DNA of 46,621 nt from JAWUWD01 sp034112085 (GCA_034112085.1 JAWUWD010000093.1:1-46621), one strand, 5' to 3'; numbered from the stretch's first letter, positions 33,582 through 42,880 are shown. Numbers and translations: made by a program. The notes: generated by a model not told the origin, from the sequence alone.

Positions 33582-35909
33582 ATGCTATTGAAGTTCTTAA
33601 ATGCTTCTTTAAAAAGGAGAGTTTTCCTAATGTTTGTGATCATTGGTGTGATGTTGATCATAAACATGCTCTTCATTAACTTTTTTCAAAATAAAATTGA
33701 TCAACACAGCAAGGCACTTGCCATTGCTCACCGTTCTCAATCATTAATTGAATACTTATCCAACACCTCAAAAAAAATCTTTCGACAGAATGAGTTTGAC
33801 ATCAAAGAAGATCTATTGTTGACAAGTTCTAAGATTAACAAAAACATAGAAACACTTATCAATGGAGGAACTCTCTCTGGATCGAACCTAATCTTCCTTC
33901 CTATAAATACAAATATCAAATCTCAAGCCGAGTCAATTAGAAAGAATTGGAGAGAGGCTATCTCAGCACTCAACCTCATCCATTCTGAACCCATTAAAGT
34001 TGACTCTATTATTATCCAGAATGCCTCTAAAACCGAGTTAGTGGACTCAACATATCAAGAAGTGTCTTACCAAATTGAGCGCATAATCTTAGTTCCCAAC
34101 CCTGTTGTTAGGCAGTCATTAGATCAATTCAATAATTATAAAAAACTTCTTTTCAGTCAAATAGATGACCTCACTACCTCGATAATCACAGACTTTGAAA
34201 CGCAAAAAAGTAATTTCACCACAGCTCTGTGGGTTATTATGATTATCAACTTAGTTATCGTTGGACTGTTTTTATTCTTAATGGTTAATGCGGTGATATT
34301 GCCATTGAGTAAAATCGGCTATCTAACTGGCAAAGTAGCCGATGGTGAAGTTGTAGATTTCAAATATAAAAAGGAGGACGAAATTGGGAAGATCGTTACT
34401 TCGGTAAAATCATTGGGAAATCATTTACGTCAAGCCTCTGACTTTGTTCATCATATTGGAGAGGGAAATTTGGAGGTTACGCTTGAGGGACTAAATGAGG
34501 AAAAAGACAAGGAAGGGAGCCTTGCTAATGCACTCATTAGTATGCAAGACAAACTCAAATTGGTTTCTGAAGAAGATACAGCACGAAACTGGGCCACTAT
34601 AGGAATGGCAAAATTTGCTGAAATTCTAAGAGCTCATAATACAGACTTAAAATCGCTTGGAGATGCTATTTTAGCTGAATTGACAGATTATACCGACTCT
34701 AATATAGGCTGTATTTATGTTCCTGACGAGTCTAATGACAAAGAGGTACTTAAGCTAATCGCTTTTTATGCATATGACACAAAAAAGCATTTCAACGAGT
34801 CGGTGGCTTTTGGAGAAGGCCTTATTGGGCAGACATTTATAGAAAAAAAGACTACTTATCTCTTAGAAGTCCCTGAAGACTATACGCACATCAAATCTGG
34901 AGTTGGTACTTCTTCTCCAAAATCTATCCTGGTGGTACCACTCAAGGTTAATAAAGATGTTTTTGGGGTTTTAGAAATTGCCTCATTCAAAGAGTTTACA
35001 GATCATCAAATAGAATTTATTGAAAGAGTTGGGGAAACAATTGCTGGCACAATTCACAACGTTAAAAACACCGAACAAACGAAAAAGCTACTTGAAGACT
35101 CTCAACAGCTAACTGAGCAAATGAGAGCGCAAGAAGAAGAGATGCGCCAAAACATGGAAGAACTTTCTGCAACGCAGGAAGAGTTTACGAGAAAAGAAAT
35201 GCAGACATCAAGTATCATTGATGCGTTTGATAGCGCAGTAGCTACGGTAGAATTTGATTCTGACGGCATAATCAGCAATGTCAACACTCTCTTTACTAAA
35301 CTTTCAGGTTATGCAAAAAGTGCTCTGATTGGTATGGATATAGCATCAATTGTAGATTCTAGTGATCAAAAAAATATTTCGGAATCGATACAGGAGGTTT
35401 TTAGAAGTACATCAACTCTTACGCAAACACTCATTATCAGAGCCCTTAATGGTGAAGATCGTTTGACATTAATAGCTCATATCAATCACCTTCAATCAGG
35501 AGATGCCATTATGGTATGTACTCAATCTGAGTCCTCTAATGAGGTGAAAAGCCATTCAATAACAGAGATAGAAGAGGAGTTGACTCAAAATCTAAATATG
35601 CTCGAAGTCACTCAGAAGTCGTTTGATGAAAAAGTTGAATTACTAACAACTGCTCTGGTATACTTAGAGATTGGCCCTCAAGGAAATGTGATTGCATTCA
35701 ATTCAAAGTTGAACAGTTTATTGACTGATGAGAATATGGAAATTGTAGGATCCAACTATGTTGATATTTTATCTCATTTCATATTGGATACTAATGCAAT
35801 TCAAAACACTATTGATGTGCATCAACAATATCAAGGCATAGTCTCAATCAATGAGAGTGATAATGAAAATATTATGCTCCTAATAGAGCAACTAAATAAT
35901 AAAAAGTAA
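33582..35909 (+). CDS. Membrane sensor with HAMP, GAF, coiled-coil and PAS domains, no enzyme
   Basis: 775 residues. Membrane segment 1 is about residues 13-33 and segment 2 about 215-240 (FTTALWVIMIINLVIVGLFL), with a roughly 180-residue helical extracytoplasmic domain between. A HAMP domain (about 240-295), a GAF (about 336-493; FGEGLIGQTF and EVPEDYTHIKSG), a Glu/Gln-rich coiled coil (about 495-545) with ATQEEFTR at 530-537, and two PAS-like domains follow. The second one is degenerate and ends the protein. There is no kinase, phosphatase or receiver domain. It heads the eight-gene array. Its domain order resembles an MCP without the signalling hairpin, so CheR/CheB next door could act on it. 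That is inference. Confidence 0.85.
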   Translation: MLLKFLNASLKRRVFLMFVIIGVMLIINMLFINFFQNKIDQHSKALAIAHRSQSLIEYLSNTSKKIFRQNEFDIKEDLLLTSSKINKNIETLINGGTLSGSNLIFLPINTNIKSQAESIRKNWREAISALNLIHSEPIKVDSIIIQNASKTELVDSTYQEVSYQIERIILVPNPVVRQSLDQFNNYKKLLFSQIDDLTTSIITDFETQKSNFTTALWVIMIINLVIVGLFLFLMVNAVILPLSKIGYLTGKVADGEVVDFKYKKEDEIGKIVTSVKSLGNHLRQASDFVHHIGEGNLEVTLEGLNEEKDKEGSLANALISMQDKLKLVSEEDTARNWATIGMAKFAEILRAHNTDLKSLGDAILAELTDYTDSNIGCIYVPDESNDKEVLKLIAFYAYDTKKHFNESVAFGEGLIGQTFIEKKTTYLLEVPEDYTHIKSGVGTSSPKSILVVPLKVNKDVFGVLEIASFKEFTDHQIEFIERVGETIAGTIHNVKNTEQTKKLLEDSQQLTEQMRAQEEEMRQNMEELSATQEEFTRKEMQTSSIIDAFDSAVATVEFDSDGIISNVNTLFTKLSGYAKSALIGMDIASIVDSSDQKNISESIQEVFRSTSTLTQTLIIRALNGEDRLTLIAHINHLQSGDAIMVCTQSESSNEVKSHSITEIEEELTQNLNMLEVTQKSFDEKVELLTTALVYLEIGPQGNVIAFNSKLNSLLTDENMEIVGSNYVDILSHFILDTNAIQNTIDVHQQYQGIVSINESDNENIMLLIEQLNNKK

Positions 35910-36029
35910 TATATTTCATTCAGTGAATTAGATCTGGTTTTCACTTAATGATTTATAATAAGTAAAACATGAGCTATAAGTTATTTATAGCCAACGTATA
36001 GTCACTAGCAACTTAAGAAATATGATCCT

Positions 36030-36854
36030 ATGAAGGATATCGAAATTGCAGACATAAAGAAGATCGCAGAAGTAGTAAAATCGCAGTACGACTATGATTT
36101 TACCAATTACGCGATGTCTTCTTTCAAAAGAAGAATTCAGCGCATAATGGATATGCATAAATTCATTAGTGTTGATGCATTGGTAAAGCGTATCCGTGAG
36201 GATAAGCAATTCTTTGAAGATTTTATTGTGGAAATCACGGTCAACGTTACTGAAATGTTTCGAGATCCCTCGTTTTGGAGAGTCCTCCGTGACGATATCA
36301 TTCCTGCAATTATGCTTAATCACGATAAAATTAGAATTTGGCATGCAGGCTGTTCTTCTGGCGAAGAAGTTTTCTCCATGGCTATCATGTTGAAAGAGAT
36401 GGGGCTGCTTCAAAAAGCATCCATTTTTGCCACTGATTTAGATAAAGAAATTCTAAAAAAAGCTAAATCAGGAAGGTATACCATGAAGAACATGGAACTC
36501 AATGAGAAAAATTACATTAGATTTCAAGGTAAAACTACACTAAAAGACCATTACACAGAGCAAGGGAACATGGCAGTGCTTGACCCTAACCTTGTCATGA
36601 ATGTCACATATAGAGAGCATGACCTAGTGAGAGGTGATGTATTCAATAAGTTTGATTTAGTCCTTTGTAGAAATGTAATGATATACTTTAATCAGACACT
36701 TCAAAATGAAGTTTTGAAAAAATTTCATGGAAGTCTATTCAAATATGGGTATTTGGTAATCGGCTCAAAAGAGTCGCTTATCTGGTGTGATATAGCGAAC
36801 AAGTTTATCGTTGTGAATAACGAAGAGAAAGTTTATAAAAAATTTAAAGACTAA
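36030..36854 (+). CDS. cheR: CheR-type protein-glutamate methyltransferase
   Basis: 274 residues, the length of CheR. The N-terminal helical domain contains DFTNYAMSSFKRRIQRIM (CheR_N). The SAM-binding motif is IWHAGCSSGEEVFSMAIML (normally WSAGCSTGEEPYS), followed by ATDLDKEILKKAKSGRYT and DLVLCRNVMIYFNQ. The enzyme esterifies glutamates on chemoreceptors or other proteins. It is not accompanied by cheA, cheW or a classical MCP, but by a CheB and two HAMP-GAF proteins. It starts 121 bases after the sensor gene; that gap contains a 7-bp hairpin (GCTATAA/TTATAGC, 35973-35991) with no T-run. Confidence 0.92.
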   Translation: MKDIEIADIKKIAEVVKSQYDYDFTNYAMSSFKRRIQRIMDMHKFISVDALVKRIREDKQFFEDFIVEITVNVTEMFRDPSFWRVLRDDIIPAIMLNHDKIRIWHAGCSSGEEVFSMAIMLKEMGLLQKASIFATDLDKEILKKAKSGRYTMKNMELNEKNYIRFQGKTTLKDHYTEQGNMAVLDPNLVMNVTYREHDLVRGDVFNKFDLVLCRNVMIYFNQTLQNEVLKKFHGSLFKYGYLVIGSKESLIWCDIANKFIVVNNEEKVYKKFKD

Positions 36855-36885
36855 TTCTTCAGGGCTATTTGGATGATTTCTTGAA

Positions 36886-37479
36886 ATGAATAAATACAAT
36901 TTAAGTAATAAATATAAAGCCATTATTATAGGTGGTTCTGCTGGAAGTTTCCAAGGGGTAACTAGAATCCTCTCGCAACTCCCTAAAGAATTCCCTTTAC
37001 CTATTATTATGTGTTTACACAGATTAAAACATGTGAGAAATGGCTTTGTCGAAGCTCTTTCAATAAAAAGCACAACTATTGTGACTGAGCCATATGATAA
37101 GGAGCATATCAAAAAAGATCATGTTTATCTTGCTCCTTCCAATTATCATATGTCAATTGAGTTAGGTAATCACTTCTGCCTATCAACTGAAGAAATGATC
37201 AATAACTCGAGACCAGCAATCGACATTACATTGAGTAGTTCGGCTTATGTATATAGAGATAAGACCATTGGTATTTTACTTTCTGGAGCGAACAAAGACG
37301 GAGCTCTCGGTATGAAACATATCAAGGATAAAGGGGGACTTACCATAGTGCAGGAGCCAACTGAATGTATGATTGATACAATGCCAACTGCTGCGATGAA
37401 AGTCACGGATATAGATTATGTTTTGAAAATTGACGAAATAGTAAATTTTTTAAACGAACTTAATAGCCATTACAAATAG
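36886..37479 (+). CDS. cheB: CheB-type protein-glutamate methylesterase without receiver
   Basis: 197 residues, corresponding to the CheB catalytic domain alone; the N-terminal receiver that controls most CheB proteins is absent. The triad is visible: S18 in IIIGGSAGS, H45 in MCLHRLKHV, and D138 in LLSGANKDGALGM. VYLAPSNYHMSIE and ECMIDTMPTAAM are family segments. It lies 31 bases after cheR and 9 before the GAF gene, so the methylation pair belongs to the array. Lack of a receiver suggests activity is not gated by CheA phosphorylation, unless the receiver is supplied in trans. Receiver-less CheB is known in Bacteroidota. Confidence 0.92.
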   Translation: MNKYNLSNKYKAIIIGGSAGSFQGVTRILSQLPKEFPLPIIMCLHRLKHVRNGFVEALSIKSTTIVTEPYDKEHIKKDHVYLAPSNYHMSIELGNHFCLSTEEMINNSRPAIDITLSSSAYVYRDKTIGILLSGANKDGALGMKHIKDKGGLTIVQEPTECMIDTMPTAAMKVTDIDYVLKIDEIVNFLNELNSHYK

Positions 37480-37488
37480 TATTATAAC

Positions 37489-38331
37489 ATGGAATCAAAA
37501 TACACACGTATTAGCTTCATTTTCATAGTAATATTTATCATCAGTATGATATATACTACTCTTCAGTTGTTCAGCCTTCAAGATGAGTTGATCCTTGGGG
37601 TCAGCACATTAAGTACAGATGATATATCAGAATTATCATCTGTACTTAATAGCATATACATAACTGTGGCATTATCGCTTATCATTGGATTGATTGCTAT
37701 TTTATTGAATTTCAAAACAGATCAAGAGACCATTGGTCATCAGTTGTCTTTTTCTAACAACAATTCAAAAGAGAAATCGGCTGAAAAATTAAGTGCTACA
37801 GCAGATGAAGAACAAAGCAATCTGGATATGAGCAGTATCCACCAAGCGATAAAATCTAATAGTGATAAAAAAGATAAGCACGCTGCAGTACTCACCGCTA
37901 TTTGTAATAAAGTAGAAGCTGGACAAGGAGCAATTTATATGGTGAAAGATTCTAAAGAGGAGAGATCGATACAATTATACACTTCTTTTGCTTTTCACAT
38001 TGCTGAAAATGAAGCATTAAGTTTCGCTTTTGGAGAAGGACTAATAGGGCAAGTTGCCGTTGAGGGGAATACATTGAATATTGATGATGTTCCTGAAAAC
38101 TACATCAATATTGTGTCTGGTCTTGGAAGCGCTTCTCCTCGCCATCTACTTATCACTCCACTGTTGAAAAATAAAAAAGTTATAGGTATAGTTGAGCTAG
38201 CATCTTTTACTGCTTTTAACAAAAAAGAAGAGGCTTGGATAGAAGAGGGACTCAACCTACTGGTAAACGCACCTGCCAAAAAGACGGCAGCTGAGAGTGC
38301 TACTAAAAAAAATAAGACAGAGAACGAATAA
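37489..38331 (+). CDS. Small membrane GAF-domain protein
   Basis: 280 residues. Two membrane segments (FIFIVIFIISMIYTTLQL at about 11-28 and VALSLIIGLIAILLNF at about 63-78) are joined by a short periplasmic loop of about 35 residues. After a charged linker, a GAF domain spans about 120-262, with FAFGEGLIGQVA, the ENYINIVSG signature and GIVELASFTAFNKKEEAW. There is no output enzyme. The C-terminus is basic and Ala/Lys-rich (AKKTAAESATKKNK). The GAF is the same subtype as in the neighbouring sensors. The loop is encoded partly by a perfect 17-bp inverted repeat. It lies 9 bases after cheB and 8 before the phosphatase gene. Confidence 0.85.
   Translation: MESKYTRISFIFIVIFIISMIYTTLQLFSLQDELILGVSTLSTDDISELSSVLNSIYITVALSLIIGLIAILLNFKTDQETIGHQLSFSNNNSKEKSAEKLSATADEEQSNLDMSSIHQAIKSNSDKKDKHAAVLTAICNKVEAGQGAIYMVKDSKEERSIQLYTSFAFHIAENEALSFAFGEGLIGQVAVEGNTLNIDDVPENYINIVSGLGSASPRHLLITPLLKNKKVIGIVELASFTAFNKKEEAWIEEGLNLLVNAPAKKTAAESATKKNKTENE
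37608..37650 (+). repeat. 17-bp perfect inverted repeat inside a coding region
   Basis: Arms at 37608-37624 (ATTAAGTACAGATGATA) and 37634-37650 (TATCATCTGTACTTAAT) are perfectly complementary around a 9-base loop. They encode the periplasmic loop between the two membrane segments of the GAF protein. The mRNA would fold into a strong hairpin about 120 bases after the start codon. Confidence 0.85.
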
Positions 38332-38339
38332 TATTAGCT

Positions 38340-41300
38340 ATGTTCAAAAACATAAAAATAGGTACTAAAATAACTGCTGTTGTAATTACTATTGTGATTA
38401 TTACGGTGGCAACAGTAAGTTACCTAGCATACAATTTGAGTAAAAAGTCTGTCGAAAGACGGCAAAGTGACAACTTGAATGTATTGGTGGAAAATCGTGT
38501 AGATAAAATCTCAGCCTACCTCTCACATATCAATAAAAATGCACAGCTCATCACTGGCTCTGAACTTACAAAAAGCACCCTTGCAACTAATGGGGAGGAA
38601 GCTGACTCACTTTTAGGTTTTTTGATGGCATCCTCTTCCGAAACTGATCTTAAGACCTATTTACAAGATGTTAATTCTGCCTTTGAGTATGATGAGATTA
38701 TGATCACAGATATGATAGGTAATATAAAGTATACTACAGATCAATCAAACGAAGGAACTGAATTTGCTGAACCCAATGAGGGGTTCTTCACAAAATCAAC
38801 GGAAGGACAACATTTCAGTGCGGCTATAAAAGTAGATGATCAAGGTCATCATATCATGAATGGCTCTCCGATTGTTGACAATTTCGGGAGCACCATTGGC
38901 ATGCTATTTATCAAATTTAAGCTTGAGTCATTATTTCCAATATTGCAGGATTCTACTGGTCTAGGAAAAATGGGAGAATTGATACTCGGAGCCAAAGGTA
39001 TTAATGGATCAAAAATAACATTTCTAAATCCTTTAAGAAATTTAGACTATCCACTCAGTCCAGCACCATGGTTGTCTGATGAAGATGAAATGATTCCCGT
39101 TCAGAAGGCTATTATGGGAGAAAATCATAGCGGATTTGGTGTAGACTATAGAGGTAAGGAAGTCCTAGCGTCTTGGCGAAATGTACCTGAAGTCAATTGG
39201 GGACTGGTTGCTAAAATAGATCTTGATGAAATCTATATTGAATCAAATGATTTGTTAAGGAAATTTTTCATCTCGGGTTTAATAATTGCACTAATATCAT
39301 CGTTCATCTCCATTCTATTTTCACGATACCTCGTCTCCCCTATTCATAATTTGAAAGGCACATTGGATCTAGTCGGCAAGGGAGCGTTACCAGAAAAAGT
39401 GGAAATGAACTCAAAGGATGAGGTCGGACTTATGGCCAATACGGTCAATGACTTAGTTCAAGCTCTCAAACGAACAGCCTCATTTGCCAATAAAATTGGA
39501 GAAGGTGACTTTGATGCGAAATTCGAGCCATTAAGTGATAATGATGCCCTGGGTATGTCGTTAATAGCTATGAGGGATAACCTCATAGAAGCTGACAAAA
39601 GAGATACCGAGAGGAACTGGATAGTAACTGGAGTCGCTGAGATTGGTGAAATTCTAAGAATGCACAATAACTTGGAAGAACTTGGTGATGATGTAATCAA
39701 GTTCATTATCAATAAAATCAGTGCTATTCAAGGAGCATTCTATGTGGTCGAAGAAGATGAAGAAAAAGACTTCTATGAAATTCAAATGAAGTCTAGCTAC
39801 GCTTACAATCGCAAAAAACATCTTCAAACTAAATTCTCCTTTGCACATGGATTAGTTGGTCAAGCTGCTGCAGAAAAAGATACAGTTATGCGATCCGAGA
39901 TTCCTGATGATTACGTCTCTATTTCATCAGGTATTCTGGGGGATCAAAAGCCAAGTTGTATTTTGATCGTTCCACTTATCACCAATGAAAAAGTATATGG
40001 TGTACTCGAGTTTGCTGGATTTGAGTCATTCAACAAGAGCCAGGTCAAGTTTGTAGAAGAACTCAGTTTGATATTGGCCAGGACGGTATTTAATATCAAA
40101 ATCAATGAACGCACTAGAATGCTTCTTGAGGAGTCTCAAACTATGAGTAATGAGCTTCAAGAAAAGCAGGAAGTACTTAGACAAAACGCGGAGGAAATGC
40201 AGGCAACGCAAGAAGAGCTAACACGATCCAATGCTAGACTTGAAGAGCAAATCGAAGAGGTGAATAAGACTCAAAACAGGATGCAGCTTTTATTAGAAAA
40301 TGCTTCTGAGGTCATCACCATTTATGAAGAAGATGAAACCATTAGATATATAAGCCCTTCTGTAGAGCCTATTCTCGGCTATTCTCAAGAGGAAATGATT
40401 GGTACTAAAGATAGTGATTATGTCCTTGCTGATTATCATGAGGTAATCGCTGACATGTTCAAGCAACTATTGGACAATCCTTATCAACAAGTCACTATAC
40501 AATATGAATATCGTAACAAGGATAATAGCTCAGTTTGGCTTGAATCTACAGGTACAAACTTTATGTCCAACCCTGCGATACATGGAATAATTGTCAACTC
40601 AACAGATATAACAGAAAGAAGAAGAGCTGAACAAGAGCAGCGCATGCGAAGTAAAATGCAGGCCTTGTCTGAAAATTCTCTTGACCTAATTACTCGTCTA
40701 GAGAAAGATGGTCCTATCTCATATGTAAATCCAATTATTGAACAGATGACTGGTAAAGCTCCTTCTGAATTCTTAAATAAGAATCTCGCAGAAGCCGACT
40801 TAAATGAAGGTATTGTTGAGGAATGGATGAAAATTCTTGCAGGAGTAAGTGAGTCCAATGACAAATTATCGCTGGAGATGGACTTCCCTACAGAGGAAGG
40901 GAAACGTATCATGCAAGTCAATGCAATCCCTGAATTTGATGAAAGTGAAAATTTGGAATCTGTACTTGTAGTTTCTCATGATATCACTGAAAGAAAAGTG
41001 ATCGAACTAGAGATTCAGAATAAGAATAAAAAGATCAATGATAGTATTAATTATGCCAAAAGGATACAAAACGCCATCCTGCCTGATAACGCAATTATCA
41101 ATAAAGCGCTAGCCGATTCCTTTATTTTATACAAACCAAAAGATGTCGTTAGTGGTGACTTTCCTTGGTATGTAAAAGTTGGTGACGATATATATATAGC
41201 TGCAGTTGATTGTACAGGCCATGGTGTTCCTGGAGCTTTACTATCCTTGATTGGCTACTTCCTACTCAATGATATTGTACGAAGTAGAAAAGTCACTGAT

Positions 41301-41786
41301 CCTGGTATTATTCTCGATCAATTAGACGAAGGTGTGACCACTACGTTGAGACAAGACCAAGACGATTCTAAAACCAAGGATGGCATGGACATCGCCCTTT
41401 GTAAGATCAATACCGATAAGAGAACTGTAGAATATGCCGGTGCTCACCGATCATTATATGTGATGAGAGAAGGTGAAATGGAAGAAATTAAAGGCAATAA
41501 ATTTGCCATAGGTGGAGGAATCTATAAGAATCAAACAAACTTTACCAACACGAAACTAAGCCTTGGAAAAGGAGACTCATTCTACTTCTGCTCAGATGGG
41601 TTCCCTGATCAGTTTGGAGGACCTGAGGATAGGAAATTCGGGCCAAAAAGATTACGAACTATCATCAATGAAGTCTATGATAAGTCCATGAAAGATGCTC
41701 ACGCTAGATTTGACCACGATTGGGAATCTTGGAAGGGTGAAGAAAAACAAACTGATGATGTATTGTTAATAGGTATCAAATTCTAA
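38340..41786 (+). CDS. Membrane sensor PP2C/SpoIIE phosphatase (SiaA-like) with HAMP, GAF and PAS domains
   Basis: 1148 residues. Membrane segment 1 is at about 12-30, a dCache-like extracytoplasmic domain at 35-305, segment 2 at about 308-328 (FISGLIIALISSFISILF). Then come HAMP (330-385), GAF (about 433-583), a coiled coil with ATQEELTR at 622-629, two PAS domains (about 643-757 and 767-887) and a SpoIIE-type phosphatase (915-1148). The metal-binding Asp residues are present: D940 in VSGDFPW, D957 in VDCTGHGVPG, D1086 in CSDGFPDQ, and D1139/D1140 near the end. In Pseudomonas, SiaA dephosphorylates SiaC. The next two genes are siaB- and siaC-like, so that is the expected target. The Pro in GDFPW is where GDFYW is most frequent. 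Confidence 0.9.
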   Translation: MFKNIKIGTKITAVVITIVIITVATVSYLAYNLSKKSVERRQSDNLNVLVENRVDKISAYLSHINKNAQLITGSELTKSTLATNGEEADSLLGFLMASSSETDLKTYLQDVNSAFEYDEIMITDMIGNIKYTTDQSNEGTEFAEPNEGFFTKSTEGQHFSAAIKVDDQGHHIMNGSPIVDNFGSTIGMLFIKFKLESLFPILQDSTGLGKMGELILGAKGINGSKITFLNPLRNLDYPLSPAPWLSDEDEMIPVQKAIMGENHSGFGVDYRGKEVLASWRNVPEVNWGLVAKIDLDEIYIESNDLLRKFFISGLIIALISSFISILFSRYLVSPIHNLKGTLDLVGKGALPEKVEMNSKDEVGLMANTVNDLVQALKRTASFANKIGEGDFDAKFEPLSDNDALGMSLIAMRDNLIEADKRDTERNWIVTGVAEIGEILRMHNNLEELGDDVIKFIINKISAIQGAFYVVEEDEEKDFYEIQMKSSYAYNRKKHLQTKFSFAHGLVGQAAAEKDTVMRSEIPDDYVSISSGILGDQKPSCILIVPLITNEKVYGVLEFAGFESFNKSQVKFVEELSLILARTVFNIKINERTRMLLEESQTMSNELQEKQEVLRQNAEEMQATQEELTRSNARLEEQIEEVNKTQNRMQLLLENASEVITIYEEDETIRYISPSVEPILGYSQEEMIGTKDSDYVLADYHEVIADMFKQLLDNPYQQVTIQYEYRNKDNSSVWLESTGTNFMSNPAIHGIIVNSTDITERRRAEQEQRMRSKMQALSENSLDLITRLEKDGPISYVNPIIEQMTGKAPSEFLNKNLAEADLNEGIVEEWMKILAGVSESNDKLSLEMDFPTEEGKRIMQVNAIPEFDESENLESVLVVSHDITERKVIELEIQNKNKKINDSINYAKRIQNAILPDNAIINKALADSFILYKPKDVVSGDFPWYVKVGDDIYIAAVDCTGHGVPGALLSLIGYFLLNDIVRSRKVTDPGIILDQLDEGVTTTLRQDQDDSKTKDGMDIALCKINTDKRTVEYAGAHRSLYVMREGEMEEIKGNKFAIGGGIYKNQTNFTNTKLSLGKGDSFYFCSDGFPDQFGGPEDRKFGPKRLRTIINEVYDKSMKDAHARFDHDWESWKGEEKQTDDVLLIGIKF

Positions 41787-41809
41787 TAAACATAGAATTG
41801 ATTTTTGAC

Positions 41810-41840
41810 TTGTCATCTAACAAAATTGTTAATACATTTA
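41810..41840 (+). promoter_or_regulatory. Candidate internal promoter before the siaB-like gene
   Basis: TTG (41810-41812), 20 bases, then TACATTTA (41833-41840), one base off TAnnTTTG. It lies in the 97-base gap between the phosphatase and kinase genes and would start transcription about 38 bases before the siaB-like ATG. It could give the kinase and switch protein a separate supply. Confidence 0.35.
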
Positions 41841-41883
41841 AGCATATTACTGTTGAGAACATCTAACTAATAATTGTCCACAC

Positions 41884-42417
41884 ATGAAATATATTTATGA
41901 TTTGCACCAAAGCCTAAGCGGCCATCATTTGATTTTAGCTTATGAAGGTGAATTTACTCAAGAAATTACTAAATCAATTTTGGCCATGGTAGAGCGAAAT
42001 ATGGACTCTACGGGAGAAGATTCTTCGATTAAACGAAAGGTCTTCAATGTCATGGTAGAAAGTTTACAAAACATCGTAAAACATGCCGACAATAACCAAG
42101 AAGCGAGTCATTCTGCAGTATTTATGGTAGGTAAACAAAAGGAGAAATACACCATTATCTCTGGTAATCCAATGAATAATGAAACCATTCCAATTGTTCA
42201 AGATAAAATTGACGCAGTCAATAAACTTGATAAAGATGGATTGAAGGCCTACTACAAAGAAATCATTAAAAACACCAAAATTTCTGAGAAAGGTGGTGCT
42301 GGACTAGGTTTCGTAGATATGGCTAGAAAATCAGGGCAAAAACTAGAAGTAGATTTCCAAGATCTTGGTACTGGACAATCATTCTTTGCTTTGAAAGCCT
42401 CTATTGAGAGACTTTAA
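41884..42417 (+). CDS. SiaB-like protein kinase (DUF6272)
   Basis: 177 residues, matching the SiaB family. The N-box of a GHKL-type ATP site is VFNVMVESLQNIVKHAD (E59, N63, H67), and the glycine-rich G-box is SEKGGAGLGFVDMARKS. In P. aeruginosa SiaB phosphorylates SiaC, and SiaA removes the phosphate. Here the SiaC-like gene follows 41 bases downstream and the SiaA-like gene lies 97 bases upstream. There is no transmembrane or sensory part, so control must come from SiaC partner binding and the phosphatase. Confidence 0.9.
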   Translation: MKYIYDLHQSLSGHHLILAYEGEFTQEITKSILAMVERNMDSTGEDSSIKRKVFNVMVESLQNIVKHADNNQEASHSAVFMVGKQKEKYTIISGNPMNNETIPIVQDKIDAVNKLDKDGLKAYYKEIIKNTKISEKGGAGLGFVDMARKSGQKLEVDFQDLGTGQSFFALKASIERL

Positions 42418-42458
42418 TTTAATTACTAAAAACAAAATAGATTAAAACGACACCTATC

Positions 42459-42821
42459 ATGGAAATATTAAATCTAGAAGGCGCTGAAGATACCCCTAAA
42501 ATAATGTTAGACAAGGCTAATGGAATTTTCGAATTATCGGGAAGATCATTACCAGAAGATTCAGCTGAATTCTATCAACCAATATTAGATTGGATCGAAG
42601 CATATGAAAGTGACCCAAACCCATCTACTGAATTCACTTTCAAATTAGAATACTTCAACACAGCATCTTCAAAGTTAATCTTGGATGTCCTTTCGGCTTT
42701 AGAAGATATTGACGGAATGAGTATCGTATGGTACTTTCACGAAGATGATGAAGATATGGAAGAGGCCGGTGAGGAATTTTCTGAGTTAGTAGAATTACCA
42801 TTCGAATTCAAAACATATTAA
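42459..42821 (+). CDS. SiaC-like phospho-switch protein (DUF1987)
   Basis: 120 residues. The DUF1987/SiaC core is GIFELSGRSLPEDSAEFY, PILDWIEAYE, and the phosphorylation region LEYFNTASSKLILDVLSAL. Residue T68 lies in FNTAS, the same position number as the phosphorylated Thr68 that I recall for P. aeruginosa SiaC. The C-terminus is acidic (EDDEDMEEAGEEF). In Pseudomonas unphosphorylated SiaC activates the diguanylate cyclase SiaD. No GGDEF gene is seen here, so the target is unknown; the next gene, 59 bases on, encodes an ABCG-type protein. Confidence 0.9.
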   Translation: MEILNLEGAEDTPKIMLDKANGIFELSGRSLPEDSAEFYQPILDWIEAYESDPNPSTEFTFKLEYFNTASSKLILDVLSALEDIDGMSIVWYFHEDDEDMEEAGEEFSELVELPFEFKTY

Positions 42822-42880
42822 TTAAGACGATTGTCTATTTTTTTTTGAAACAACACTTTATTCTGAGTCAATCATAAAGC

